64,000 nt of DNA, from contig CALVBT010000003.1 of the NCBI GenBank assembly GCA_944325885.1, forward strand, positions 166,251 through 230,250, read 5' to 3'. Within the stretch, counting starts at the first letter, position 1. Every line of letters begins with the position of its first letter. This DNA is from Candidatus Gastranaerophilales bacterium. GTDB taxonomy: Bacteria; Cyanobacteriota; Vampirovibrionia; Gastranaerophilales; Gastranaerophilaceae. The notes beneath the pieces are model-generated. The model worked only from the letters and a program-made list of their open reading frames with translations, was not told the origin of the DNA and did not search any database. The position numbers and the translations under genes were made by a program. This document shows positions 26,871 through 35,346 of this stretch, in pieces.

Positions 26871-28268
26871 ATGCAAATATCACCTGTTTCTAAATATAAT
26901 TTATATAGAAAAAAACTGCCGGCAGCGGGCTTAAACAGCACCGGCCGACCCCAAAATTTCTCTGCCGAAGGCCTTACGCAAAAGACAATCACAGGACAGG
27001 CAAAAGCATTTTCCGCTGTGTCATTCAGGGCATCTTTGCTGAAAGAAACAATTTTTCAAGGTCAATTCAAAACTGAGGCAATGACACCTAAAAACCCGAA
27101 ATGGCAGCTTGCGGTGACAAGGTTCAGCCCTCTTGAACACAGAAAAAATGATATAAGAACAGAGTTTGAACGTGACAGAAACAGAATAATGCACTCCGAA
27201 GGCTTTGACCGCCTGCGTTTTAAAACACAGGTATTTCCGATGGCTGAAAATGACATGATTTCAACAAGAAGCTCCCATGTTATTCAGGTGACAGATATTG
27301 CAAGAAACATAAGCCGAAAACTCGGGCTGAATGAAGACCTCGCCGAAGCTATTGCACTGGGTCACGACATAGGCCATTCACCCTTTGGACACGACGGTGA
27401 AAAAACACTCAAAGCAATCTGTATAAACAATGGTCTTTCGCCATTCTGGCACGAAAAAAACAGCCTCAGAATGGTCGACAAAATCCTTACCCTAAAAAAC
27501 AGCTGGGGCAAAGAAAATAACCTCGGACTCACCTATGCTGTGCGTGACGGAATAATAAACCACTGCGGCGAAATAGACGAAAACTTTATAAAACCACGTG
27601 ACGAGTTTAAAAACCTCTCCAGACTCCAGTCCCCAGGACAGCTGCAACCATTTAGCTGGGAAGGGATTGTTGTAAAAATCTCCGACAAAATTGCATACCT
27701 CGGCCGTGATATAGAAGATGCAACAAAAATCGGGATTTTAACGGACAAAAACCAGAAAGATTTACAGGCGATTATGAAAAAGCATATCCCTGATTTTGAA
27801 GGACAGGTCAACAACACAGTGCTTATGAACACTTTTGTCACAGACATTGTAAAAAACTCCTCGCCTCAAAAAGGCATAGGATTCTCAAAGCCGGTTTTTG
27901 ACCTGATGAATGACATAAAAAAATATAATTATGAACACATATACCTTATAAAAGGTGCAAAATCCGTTTCACAGGAACAGTGCGACCTTGTTCTCGGCAC
28001 GATTTTTGACAAATATTCTTCAATGTACAGGGGAAAAGACACGCTGAAATTTTTGGACAAAGCCTCTCAGAGCAGCAAATATATTAAAAATTTCAGAAAC
28101 TGGATAGTAAAATACACGGACAACGACGAGCGGTCAAAAGAGTTTGAAAACGCTGTTATCTATGACCTGTCGAGCCATAAGGATTACAAACAGGCCATTG
28201 TGGACTATATTTCCGGTATGACTGACAAATACGCACTAAAAACTTATAATAATTTATGTAATCAATAA
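26871..28268 (+). CDS. HD-domain dNTP triphosphohydrolase-like protein
   Basis: The 465-residue protein resembles dGTPases: FERDRNRIMHSEGFDRLRFKTQVF, split as RDRNRIMHSEGFDRL then RFKTQVF, TRSSHVIQVTDIAR (His136), and the HD pair in ALGHDIGHSPFGHDGE (His165, Asp166, His169, His174). dGTPases release triphosphate from dNTPs, controlling nucleotide pools or starving phages. An ~85-residue N-terminal extension absent from ordinary dGTPases contains SAVSFRAS at 48-55, a variant of the F-G tag. No Shine-Dalgarno precedes the ATG, and TATAAA lies 6 nt upstream, suggesting a leaderless message. It is divergent from the lipoprotein/PLD/exonuclease group. Confidence 0.88.
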   Translation: MQISPVSKYNLYRKKLPAAGLNSTGRPQNFSAEGLTQKTITGQAKAFSAVSFRASLLKETIFQGQFKTEAMTPKNPKWQLAVTRFSPLEHRKNDIRTEFERDRNRIMHSEGFDRLRFKTQVFPMAENDMISTRSSHVIQVTDIARNISRKLGLNEDLAEAIALGHDIGHSPFGHDGEKTLKAICINNGLSPFWHEKNSLRMVDKILTLKNSWGKENNLGLTYAVRDGIINHCGEIDENFIKPRDEFKNLSRLQSPGQLQPFSWEGIVVKISDKIAYLGRDIEDATKIGILTDKNQKDLQAIMKKHIPDFEGQVNNTVLMNTFVTDIVKNSSPQKGIGFSKPVFDLMNDIKKYNYEHIYLIKGAKSVSQEQCDLVLGTIFDKYSSMYRGKDTLKFLDKASQSSKYIKNFRNWIVKYTDNDERSKEFENAVIYDLSSHKDYKQAIVDYISGMTDKYALKTYNNLCNQ

Positions 28269-28384
28269 TATTAACAGCTAAAAAAAAGCTGACTCGCAGA
28301 TATTTACACCCCCTGCAAAAACTGATATATTAGTATTCTCAACTATAATTACTAACAAAAAAGAAACGGGGTTTAATTTTTAGA

Positions 28385-29587
28385 ATGCTGACAATAGACA
28401 AAGTAAAAAAAGCCGAAACACTGCTCAAAGATGTGATAAGAAAAACAGACCTTATTTATGCAGCAGCACTTTCGACAGGGGCAGAAATTTACCTTAAATC
28501 AGAAAACCTGCAAAAGACAGGCTCTTTTAAGGTAAGAGGAGCCTATACAAAAATTGCACAGCTCTCTGACGAGCAGAAGAAAAAAGGCATCATTGCTTGT
28601 TCAGCAGGGAACCACGCACAGGGTGTGGCACTGTCAGCACAAAAAAGCGGGATAAAATCCACAATCTTTATCCCCAGCACTGCGCCCATATCAAAAATAG
28701 AAGCAACAAAAAGCTACGGCGCACAAATAAGACTCGTGGACGGAGTTTATGACGATGCTTACAACGAGGCTGTAAAATTCCAAAAAGAAACAGGAGCAGA
28801 GTTTATTCATCCGTTTGATGATATAGAAGTAATCGCAGGACAGGGGACAATTGCTCTCGAGGTACTGGAACAACTGCCCGAGGTAGAAGCAATAATTGTG
28901 CCGATAGGAGGCGGCGGTTTGATATCAGGGATTGCCTACACGATAAAAATGCTCAAACCAGAATGCAAAGTCTACGGTGTACAGGCAGCCGGTGCAGGCA
29001 GCATGTATTATTCCATAGAAAACCACCGCAGGACAGAACTCCCTGCCGTACACACTTTTGCTGACGGTACAGCTGTCAAAATGCCAGGGGAAAACACCTT
29101 TGCACTTTGTGAAAAATACGTGGACAGGATAGTCACTGTCACTGATGATGAAATTGCAACGGCTATTTTAACGCTGATGGAACGCCAAAAACTCGTTGCA
29201 GAAGGAGCTGGAGCCTTGAGTGTGGCGGCCGCAATGTTTAAGAAACTGCCGATAGAAGGCAAAAAGACTGTCTGCATTGTGTCGGGCGGAAACATTGATG
29301 TAAATATTCTCTCAAGAGTAATCAACAGGGGGCTTTTAAAATCCGGAAGGATAGCAGACCTTACCATCGAAATGCTCGACAAACCAGGTCAATTAAAAGA
29401 GGTATCCCGCATAATTGCAGACCTCGGTGCAAACGTAATACGTGTACGTCACAATCAGGGCGGAGAAAATACGGACATCAACGACTGCTATTTAAAAATC
29501 TCTATGGAAACAAGAAACATGAAACACCTGTGCGAAATAAAACACGCACTCTGCGAGGCAGGATACAAGCTCACCGACGAAAAATAA
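28385..29587 (+). CDS. ilvA: Threonine ammonia-lyase
   Basis: This PLP enzyme deaminates threonine to 2-oxobutanoate, for isoleucine synthesis or threonine catabolism. The 400-residue length matches the short form with one C-terminal ACT-like domain (residues ~325-400). PLP Lys49 lies in TGSFKVRGA, the phosphate-binding loop is PIGGGGLISG, and SAGNHAQGVALSA is conserved. ridA follows by 14 bp; RidA destroys the reactive enamine intermediates that this enzyme releases, so the pairing supports the assignment. Confidence 0.95.
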   Translation: MLTIDKVKKAETLLKDVIRKTDLIYAAALSTGAEIYLKSENLQKTGSFKVRGAYTKIAQLSDEQKKKGIIACSAGNHAQGVALSAQKSGIKSTIFIPSTAPISKIEATKSYGAQIRLVDGVYDDAYNEAVKFQKETGAEFIHPFDDIEVIAGQGTIALEVLEQLPEVEAIIVPIGGGGLISGIAYTIKMLKPECKVYGVQAAGAGSMYYSIENHRRTELPAVHTFADGTAVKMPGENTFALCEKYVDRIVTVTDDEIATAILTLMERQKLVAEGAGALSVAAAMFKKLPIEGKKTVCIVSGGNIDVNILSRVINRGLLKSGRIADLTIEMLDKPGQLKEVSRIIADLGANVIRVRHNQGGENTDINDCYLKISMETRNMKHLCEIKHALCEAGYKLTDEK

Positions 29588-29601
29588 AAAAGGAACAAAT
29601 C

Positions 29602-29985
29602 ATGAAAAAAATAATATTAACAGACAACGCACCCGCACCGATTGGCCCTTATTCTCAAGCAATACTGGCCGGCAACACGCTGTACTGCTCGGGGCAAATT
29701 GCGCTGGATGCAAAAACAGGCGAATTCTTAAACGGTACAATTGAAGAACAGACAGAAAAATGCTGTCAAAATATCGAGGCTGTATTAAAAGAAGCAGGTT
29801 TCGGCTTTGAACATGTAGTAAAAACAACATGCTTTCTTGCCCGCATGTCGGACTTTTCCGCTTTCAACAAAGTTTATGCAAAATATTTCACCTCAAAGCC
29901 TGCCCGTTCATGCGTTGCTGTAAAAGAGCTGCCAAAGTTTGAACAGGGCGGACTCGTTGAAATCGAAGTAATTGCAGTTAAATAA
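29602..29985 (+). CDS. ridA: 2-iminobutanoate/2-iminopropanoate deaminase
   Basis: The 127-residue protein is a standard RidA/YjgF member: APAPIGPYSQA near the start, SGQIALD, and RSCVAVKELP carrying the conserved Arg, then GGLVEIEVIA at the end. It forms trimers that hydrolyse the enamine/imine products of PLP enzymes such as the threonine dehydratase encoded just upstream. I chose the ATG at 29602, which has AAAAGGAAC before it; a 24-codon extension would run back into ilvA. Confidence 0.96.
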   Translation: MKKIILTDNAPAPIGPYSQAILAGNTLYCSGQIALDAKTGEFLNGTIEEQTEKCCQNIEAVLKEAGFGFEHVVKTTCFLARMSDFSAFNKVYAKYFTSKPARSCVAVKELPKFEQGGLVEIEVIAVK

Positions 29986-30003
29986 TTCTATATAGTCAAC
30001 TGC
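29986..30003 (+). repeat. Left-end fragment of the dispersed repeat after ridA
   Basis: CTATATAGTCAACTGCC directly follows the ridA stop codon and matches the repeat's left end before the sequence diverges. Confidence 0.4.
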
Positions 30004-30159
30004 CACAGCTTTTATAAACATTTTTTCAAAATAGCCCGATTGGTGTTATTGTAAACATAAAAATTTTAAGATATAGTTGAATATGCGCCTGCAATTGTAA
30101 ACTTTTCTTAACAATAAAAAAAACATGCGCAATTTTTATTTTTTAGAGGTATTTTAGAA

Positions 30160-30175
30160 TATACTAGACCACATA
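30160..30175 (+). promoter_or_regulatory. Putative -10 box and conserved GACCACATA start region
   Basis: TATACT (30160-30165) followed by GACCACATA (30167-30175) is mirrored upstream of the second autotransporter (TATACA plus GACCACATA on the minus strand, 38659-38644). This suggests a shared promoter-proximal element for surface-protein genes. No good -35 box is visible. Confidence 0.35.
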
Positions 30176-30207
30176 TTAATAACAATTTAAAAAAGGAGTA
30201 GGTATAA

Positions 30208-33039
30208 ATGGCTATTGAAAACATTAGCTTTGGTAAAGGTCTCTTTAACAGAACTGAAAAAAGCAAAAAACAAAACAAAAACGTTCAGGTTCCTGAACAA
30301 ATGACAACAACAAAAAACAATCGCAAGCATGTAAACCTTGCGCCGTATCTTGCTGCAGCATTAATGATTCCGGCCGGCGGTGCTACATTGACAAGCTGCG
30401 TAGAACAAACTGTATCAGTTGATGAATCAGCTACTCAGCAATTGCTCGCTGAATTGTTGAAAACACAACAGGAATCTTTAAAAATTCAACAACAGATGTT
30501 GGAATATTTGAAAAACAATGATTCACAAAATACTCAATTAATGAATCTGTTAAAACAGATGATGGAACAGAACCAGCAAATTTCTAACATCCTTTCCGGT
30601 ATTGCAGGAGATGTAAGCCAGATTGCAGGAGCTGTTGTTCAAATTTCAGCTATGATGGAAACAGCTAACGCAAATGATGAAGAACTTCTAAACAAAATTG
30701 ACCAAATTATTGCAGGTCAAGGTTCAGATTCAGAAAAATTACAACAGTTAATTGATTTGAATGCTGAACAAAACAATTGGCTGGCTAATATCTTCGGTTT
30801 GATTGAAACAGCTAACCAGTTTGATGAAAAATTGGGTGAAACATTACAAAACTTCTACAATGACTACAGAACAAACTCTGATGAATTTAAAGAAAATGCT
30901 CAAGATCATACAACAATGATGAACCTGATTTATGAAGCATTGCTTTCAAATAATGAAATCAGCACAGAAACATTGAATGCAATCAAAAATATCCAGAACA
31001 GCAATCAAGCTGATTCTGCAAAATTGGATGCAATCATCAAATTGTTAGAAAGCATTGACTCTAAACTCGACAAGTTGCAAGAAGGTATCGACAACATTGG
31101 CGATAACATCACTGTTAATGATGAATCATTAAAAGAAATCTTAACAGAATTCCTCAATCAATACAAAGCTGACAAAATTACTGACCACGAATTGTTAAAT
31201 AATATAATAAATGCATTCAATCAATCAAATATCAACGATCAAGAACTTTTGAACAAATTGAATGATATTCAAGCTCAAATTGCAAGCGGTCAATTGGCTG
31301 TAAGCGAAGGTATCGACAAGATTACAGATTTGTTGAACCAAATTAAAAGCAGCCTTGATCAAATTGTTTCAGAACTTCAATCAATTGCTGAACAATTGGG
31401 TGACAACTTTATGGTTGACGGCAAACCTCTTGCACAACTTGTAAAAGAATTTATGGAAATGTACAAAGCAGGTACAATTACAACAAACGGTTTGTTAACA
31501 GAAATCAACAACAAAATCCAACAAGGTTTGGACAATGATAATGCAAACAACGCAGGCATCCTCGCAAAACTCGATGAAATCTCACAAAAGATTTCTAACG
31601 GACAGATGAGTATAGAAGAAGGTATGTCTAACATCTCTGATATTTTGAACAGCATCAATGGAAATATCCAAAACATAAGCGGTCAATTAAGCACAATTTC
31701 TTCTCAAATCGACAAAGGAATTGACCAGTTAAACAAAAATCACAATGAAACTCTTGATATGTTGTCTAATATCAACAACGGTATAGGCTCTATCGACAGC
31801 AAACTGAATGATATCAAAGCAAATCAAGAAATTTCTAACGATAAATTAACAGATATTTCTAACAAAATAGATGAAGCTAACGCACAACTCGGTCAAATCA
31901 ACCAGAAAACAATATCTATTGACCAGTTAAAAGAAATGCTTGGACCAATGTTTGATGAAATCAGCAATGACTTAACAATAATCGGCGGCAACCAGGTTTC
32001 TATTGAAGATCTTGATCAACTTCTTGATAAATATAAAACAGATCTTACAACAACAAACGGTCTGATTGAAAACTTGACATCCGTTGTAAGAAACCTCGAC
32101 CTCTCTGTTGATATGGGCGAAGGATTCCAGGGTATAATCGACGCAATCAACGACTTCAAAAACCAGCAGGCTGGTACAGCTGAACAGCAAATGGCTGCTT
32201 ACAGAGAAATTATGGCAGCTATCGCTAACCTCACAAGCAGCGTAGACGCTCTCGGTACTACAGCTAAAGAAATCAGCACAGATCTCAAAGCACATATGGC
32301 TCAGGCTACTGATTACGGTCAGTTGATGACAGATTATATGCTCGAAGTAATCAATGGTCAGCAAACAAGCCTCGATGCAATGCAAGAAGCTGCTGACAGC
32401 TACAGAGAATACCTCACAAGAGCTGAACAAGACAGAGCGCAGCAAATCGCATTACTTCAGGCTATAGTTGACAAAGAAGTTGGTACAAACGGCGGCGGTT
32501 TGACAAAAGAAGAACTCGAAGAAGTTCTCTCTAACTATCAAATCAACATCCCTGACTACTCAGACATTCTGAATGCTATTTATGAACAACTCGGTAATGT
32601 TATCACCAGTGATGATTTACAAAACTTCTACATCAACACAAGACCTGACCTCACTACAACAAACGCTTTGATTGAAAACTTGACTTCTGTATTAAGAAAC
32701 AAAGACTTTACAATCTCCGGCGACGTACAGGTCAATATGGATCAAGTAGAAAAAATCCTTGGTGATATCCAGAGCTTGATAAGCAATCAGCAGACACCTA
32801 CAGCAGATCAAATCAGCGCATTGATTCAATTAGTTACACAAATCGCTGACAGCACTTCTCAAGGCGGTGACACAACAAGAACTGTTGCTAGTGTAGAACC
32901 TCAAAGAACTAAAAAACCGGCCTTTGATATGGAAAAACTCTATGCTAACCTCAACAGACTGTCTATAGAAGCTGCTAAAGCTCAAGGCAAACCTGCTACA
33001 TACTATGTAAATCCGGAAATGTTCACATTAAACGCATAA
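30208..33039 (+). CDS. Large coiled-coil lipoprotein with tagged, extended N-terminus
   Basis: The 943-residue protein begins MAIENISFGKG, carrying the F-G tag, then a ~30-residue basic Lys/Asn region. A hydrophobic segment LAPYLAAALMIPAGGA and a lipobox-like LTSC (Cys64) follow. This looks like a lipoprotein signal peptide with an unusually long n-region. The rest is Gln, Asn, Asp, Ile and Leu-rich heptad-like sequence with repeated segments such as LLNKLNDIQAQI and two copies of LTTTN[GA]LIENLTSV (about residues 612 and 812), so long coiled coils are expected. It is probably a fibrous envelope protein. AAGGAG precedes the ATG and a terminator follows. Synonymous codon use shifts part-way, which may reflect repeat duplication. 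Confidence 0.8.
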   Translation: MAIENISFGKGLFNRTEKSKKQNKNVQVPEQMTTTKNNRKHVNLAPYLAAALMIPAGGATLTSCVEQTVSVDESATQQLLAELLKTQQESLKIQQQMLEYLKNNDSQNTQLMNLLKQMMEQNQQISNILSGIAGDVSQIAGAVVQISAMMETANANDEELLNKIDQIIAGQGSDSEKLQQLIDLNAEQNNWLANIFGLIETANQFDEKLGETLQNFYNDYRTNSDEFKENAQDHTTMMNLIYEALLSNNEISTETLNAIKNIQNSNQADSAKLDAIIKLLESIDSKLDKLQEGIDNIGDNITVNDESLKEILTEFLNQYKADKITDHELLNNIINAFNQSNINDQELLNKLNDIQAQIASGQLAVSEGIDKITDLLNQIKSSLDQIVSELQSIAEQLGDNFMVDGKPLAQLVKEFMEMYKAGTITTNGLLTEINNKIQQGLDNDNANNAGILAKLDEISQKISNGQMSIEEGMSNISDILNSINGNIQNISGQLSTISSQIDKGIDQLNKNHNETLDMLSNINNGIGSIDSKLNDIKANQEISNDKLTDISNKIDEANAQLGQINQKTISIDQLKEMLGPMFDEISNDLTIIGGNQVSIEDLDQLLDKYKTDLTTTNGLIENLTSVVRNLDLSVDMGEGFQGIIDAINDFKNQQAGTAEQQMAAYREIMAAIANLTSSVDALGTTAKEISTDLKAHMAQATDYGQLMTDYMLEVINGQQTSLDAMQEAADSYREYLTRAEQDRAQQIALLQAIVDKEVGTNGGGLTKEELEEVLSNYQINIPDYSDILNAIYEQLGNVITSDDLQNFYINTRPDLTTTNALIENLTSVLRNKDFTISGDVQVNMDQVEKILGDIQSLISNQQTPTADQISALIQLVTQIADSTSQGGDTTRTVASVEPQRTKKPAFDMEKLYANLNRLSIEAAKAQGKPATYYVNPEMFTLNA

Positions 33040-33089
33040 TCCGAAACAACAAAAACCAAACTCCAAAAGTTAATACGGTTTAGTTATAA

Positions 33090-33120
33090 AAAGACCTCAG
33101 ATAAATTATCTGAGGTCTTT
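33090..33120. terminator. Bidirectional intrinsic terminator
   Basis: AAAGACCTCAGATA pairs perfectly with its complement around AATT, with A and T tracts on both sides. It separates the convergent coiled-coil lipoprotein and LysM-like protein genes. Confidence 0.88.
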
Positions 33121-33138
33121 ATTAATATATGACATTTA

Positions 33139-35154
33139 TTATTTTTTCTGTACAAAGATATTGTCTGTTATATCCTTGCCTTCGTCATCTTTGATTGTAA
33201 CGATTGTACCGTCTTTTGATCTTGAATCGTATTCACGTTTTGCTACATCTACGGCCTCGTCTTTTGTCATATCTTTGTCGCCGCCTTCAACGTAACCTTC
33301 TTTGTCTTTTACGTGATATACAGTTCTTTTTTGTTCTGTTGCATAATGCTCACCGAAGTTTGCACTATAGCCTGTTTTTACATTTTTATCAGGATTCCAA
33401 TCCTCTTTATCTATTCTGTTAACATTTGCCTTAACGTTCAATGAGTATTCATTCTTTCCGTCTTTGCCTTTGATTTTTGTCGGGAGGCACAACTCTTCAC
33501 CAGCTGCAGGGAAGAAGGCTTCCGTCCAGGATTTTACCTCTAACAATTTACCCTGTTTGTGCTGTTCTTCAAGATATGCTTTCTTCAATTCCGTACGGAT
33601 ATGAATCAAATCTTCATTGGATTTTGGTTTGTATACTGCTCTTGTGATTGCATCCCAAGTATCTCTTGGTTTTACTGTATAACAATCAGTTTCTGCATTT
33701 ACAATTTCTGTTTTTTGTTTATCTTCAAGAATCAGCTCATCCTTTTTAGGTTCAGGTTCAGGTTTCTTGATTTCAAGTTTTGGCGGATTTTTAGCCAATT
33801 CAGTCAACAAACCTTTTGCCTCGTCGTAGTTCAACGGAGTGAGTGTACCGTCTACAGTACCTGCTGCTTCTTTCAGAGCTTTGTTCATTTCTTCTGTTCT
33901 AAATGTACCTTCTGCATCTACAAAGAATTTAGCAATATCTTTACCCAGTGCTGCACCTTCTTTTGTAGAATAGCTGTCTAAATATTTTGCATAATCATCA
34001 TAAGTTTTGATATCTTTTGGTACATCAGTAGGTATAGCTCTTGGTTCTACTCTGTGAGCCTGAGTAATTGCTGATGTAACACCTCCGATTGTACCGCCGA
34101 TTGCAGGACCAACGCCGAATGCTTTTACTGACTGTTGTGCTGTAGCTACAGCCAGAGAGCCGCCGACTGCAGACTGTTGAATATTTACGTATGCACCGGG
34201 TGCGCCTATTAACATGCCTCGGCCTACGTCTCTTACGACTTTGCCGCCGTCAACTTTCTTTTCAACTTCGTAGCCTAAATCTCTGCCGATTTCTTTTACA
34301 TCGCCCATATCGAACTTGTATCCAGCTTCGTTTTGATTCAATCTTGCAAGGATACCATCTCGTTCTGCAGGAAGCCCCTGTCTGTTTTTCTTCCAGCTGT
34401 AGTTGATTGTACGGTCAGCTGCACCGCCGTTATTGTCATAGATTTCATACAAATCATCTGTAGTAAATCCTGCAATATTCAGTTTTGCCTGCATTTTAGG
34501 GTCAAATACCTGTTTGCCTTCTGCAATTGCTTTTTGAGTGGCTTCAACATTGTTGCTGTTAGCTTGAACTCTCAAGAAACCTCTTGATTCTTTTTCTTTT
34601 TTACCAAAGAATCTTCCAATTCCTTTTGTTTGTTTTAGATAGCCTTTATATGCGTCGTACTGTTCTTTTGTAATTTCGCCGCTTTCGAGCATTTCCTTCA
34701 GGTCAGCTTTTACATCTTTATTTACTTTTCTAACTGATGTACCTTCTGCATCAGCAATGTAGCCAGCTACATTTGTTCTGATTTCAGAATTAATTTCTGC
34801 CTGTTTTTCTCTTTTCCATTCTTTAGAACCGATATAATCTTTTACATCATCATATCTTTTCTTTGCTGCTTTATATTCTTCTTTAGTCAGCTTGCCTTCT
34901 TTATACATCTTTTTGATATTATCAATTTCTGTATCAATTTTATCTTTAGCTGAACGGCTATAATCTTTTACATCGTATTGTCCTTCGACAAAACCTTTTG
35001 GCGCAAACTGATTTGCCAGTTCACGTGTAATCTGTTCTTTTTCCATTCTTGCTCTAAGTTCTTTTTGTTCTCTTTCCAGTTTTTCTCTGTACTTAGCTTC
35101 ATAGCGTGAAACTTTTGTCTGTTCAACCGGATTTGATACGTGTTCAATTCCCAT
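33139..35154 (-). CDS. Multidomain protein with helical N-terminus, Gly-rich hydrophobic centre and LysM-like region
   Basis: The 671-residue protein is not a family I can name. Residues 1-60 are charged coiled coil. Two SHOCT-like hairpins follow (YKEGKLTKEEYKAAKK and LESGEITKEQYDAYKG). At about 315-365 there is a Gly/Ala-rich hydrophobic stretch (SAVGGSLAVATAQQ, GPAIGGTIGGVTSAI) that could insert in a membrane. A Pro/Lys linker (KKPEPEPKKDE) leads to CYTVKPRDTWDAITRAVY (~495), resembling a LysM repeat. The C-terminus is charged. There is no signal peptide. A GAGG Shine-Dalgarno lies about 10 nt before the ATG. A glycan-binding or membrane-active secreted protein is one reading; a structural protein is another. 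Confidence 0.75.
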   Translation of the reverse strand: MGIEHVSNPVEQTKVSRYEAKYREKLEREQKELRARMEKEQITRELANQFAPKGFVEGQYDVKDYSRSAKDKIDTEIDNIKKMYKEGKLTKEEYKAAKKRYDDVKDYIGSKEWKREKQAEINSEIRTNVAGYIADAEGTSVRKVNKDVKADLKEMLESGEITKEQYDAYKGYLKQTKGIGRFFGKKEKESRGFLRVQANSNNVEATQKAIAEGKQVFDPKMQAKLNIAGFTTDDLYEIYDNNGGAADRTINYSWKKNRQGLPAERDGILARLNQNEAGYKFDMGDVKEIGRDLGYEVEKKVDGGKVVRDVGRGMLIGAPGAYVNIQQSAVGGSLAVATAQQSVKAFGVGPAIGGTIGGVTSAITQAHRVEPRAIPTDVPKDIKTYDDYAKYLDSYSTKEGAALGKDIAKFFVDAEGTFRTEEMNKALKEAAGTVDGTLTPLNYDEAKGLLTELAKNPPKLEIKKPEPEPKKDELILEDKQKTEIVNAETDCYTVKPRDTWDAITRAVYKPKSNEDLIHIRTELKKAYLEEQHKQGKLLEVKSWTEAFFPAAGEELCLPTKIKGKDGKNEYSLNVKANVNRIDKEDWNPDKNVKTGYSANFGEHYATEQKRTVYHVKDKEGYVEGGDKDMTKDEAVDVAKREYDSRSKDGTIVTIKDDEGKDITDNIFVQKK

Positions 35155-35273
35155 GTCTTTGTTCCTCTCTTTTGCTTAATTCTCTCAATAGAAATGTATA
35201 TAATTCCTCTATACTTACATAAACAATTTTTCGATTTAAAAATTGCCTGAAAGCATGAAATAGCATGAAAAAA

Positions 35274-35302
35274 GCGGACTTTTTGTTAGTCAAAAAGCCC
35301 GC
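35274..35302 (-). terminator. Intrinsic terminator of the second autotransporter
   Basis: GCGGACTTTTTG pairs with CAAAAAGCCCGC around a 5-nt loop, with T6 on the minus-strand 3' side, 45 bp after the autotransporter stop. Confidence 0.8.
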
Positions 35303-35346
35303 CTGTTATACATTTCAAGATTATTAAGTTTTGTTAACAAAGTTCA

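Noticed and set aside
28265-28290. Terminator after the dNTPase gene
   Set aside because: CAGCT-A8-AGCTG is a very short stem with no T-run.
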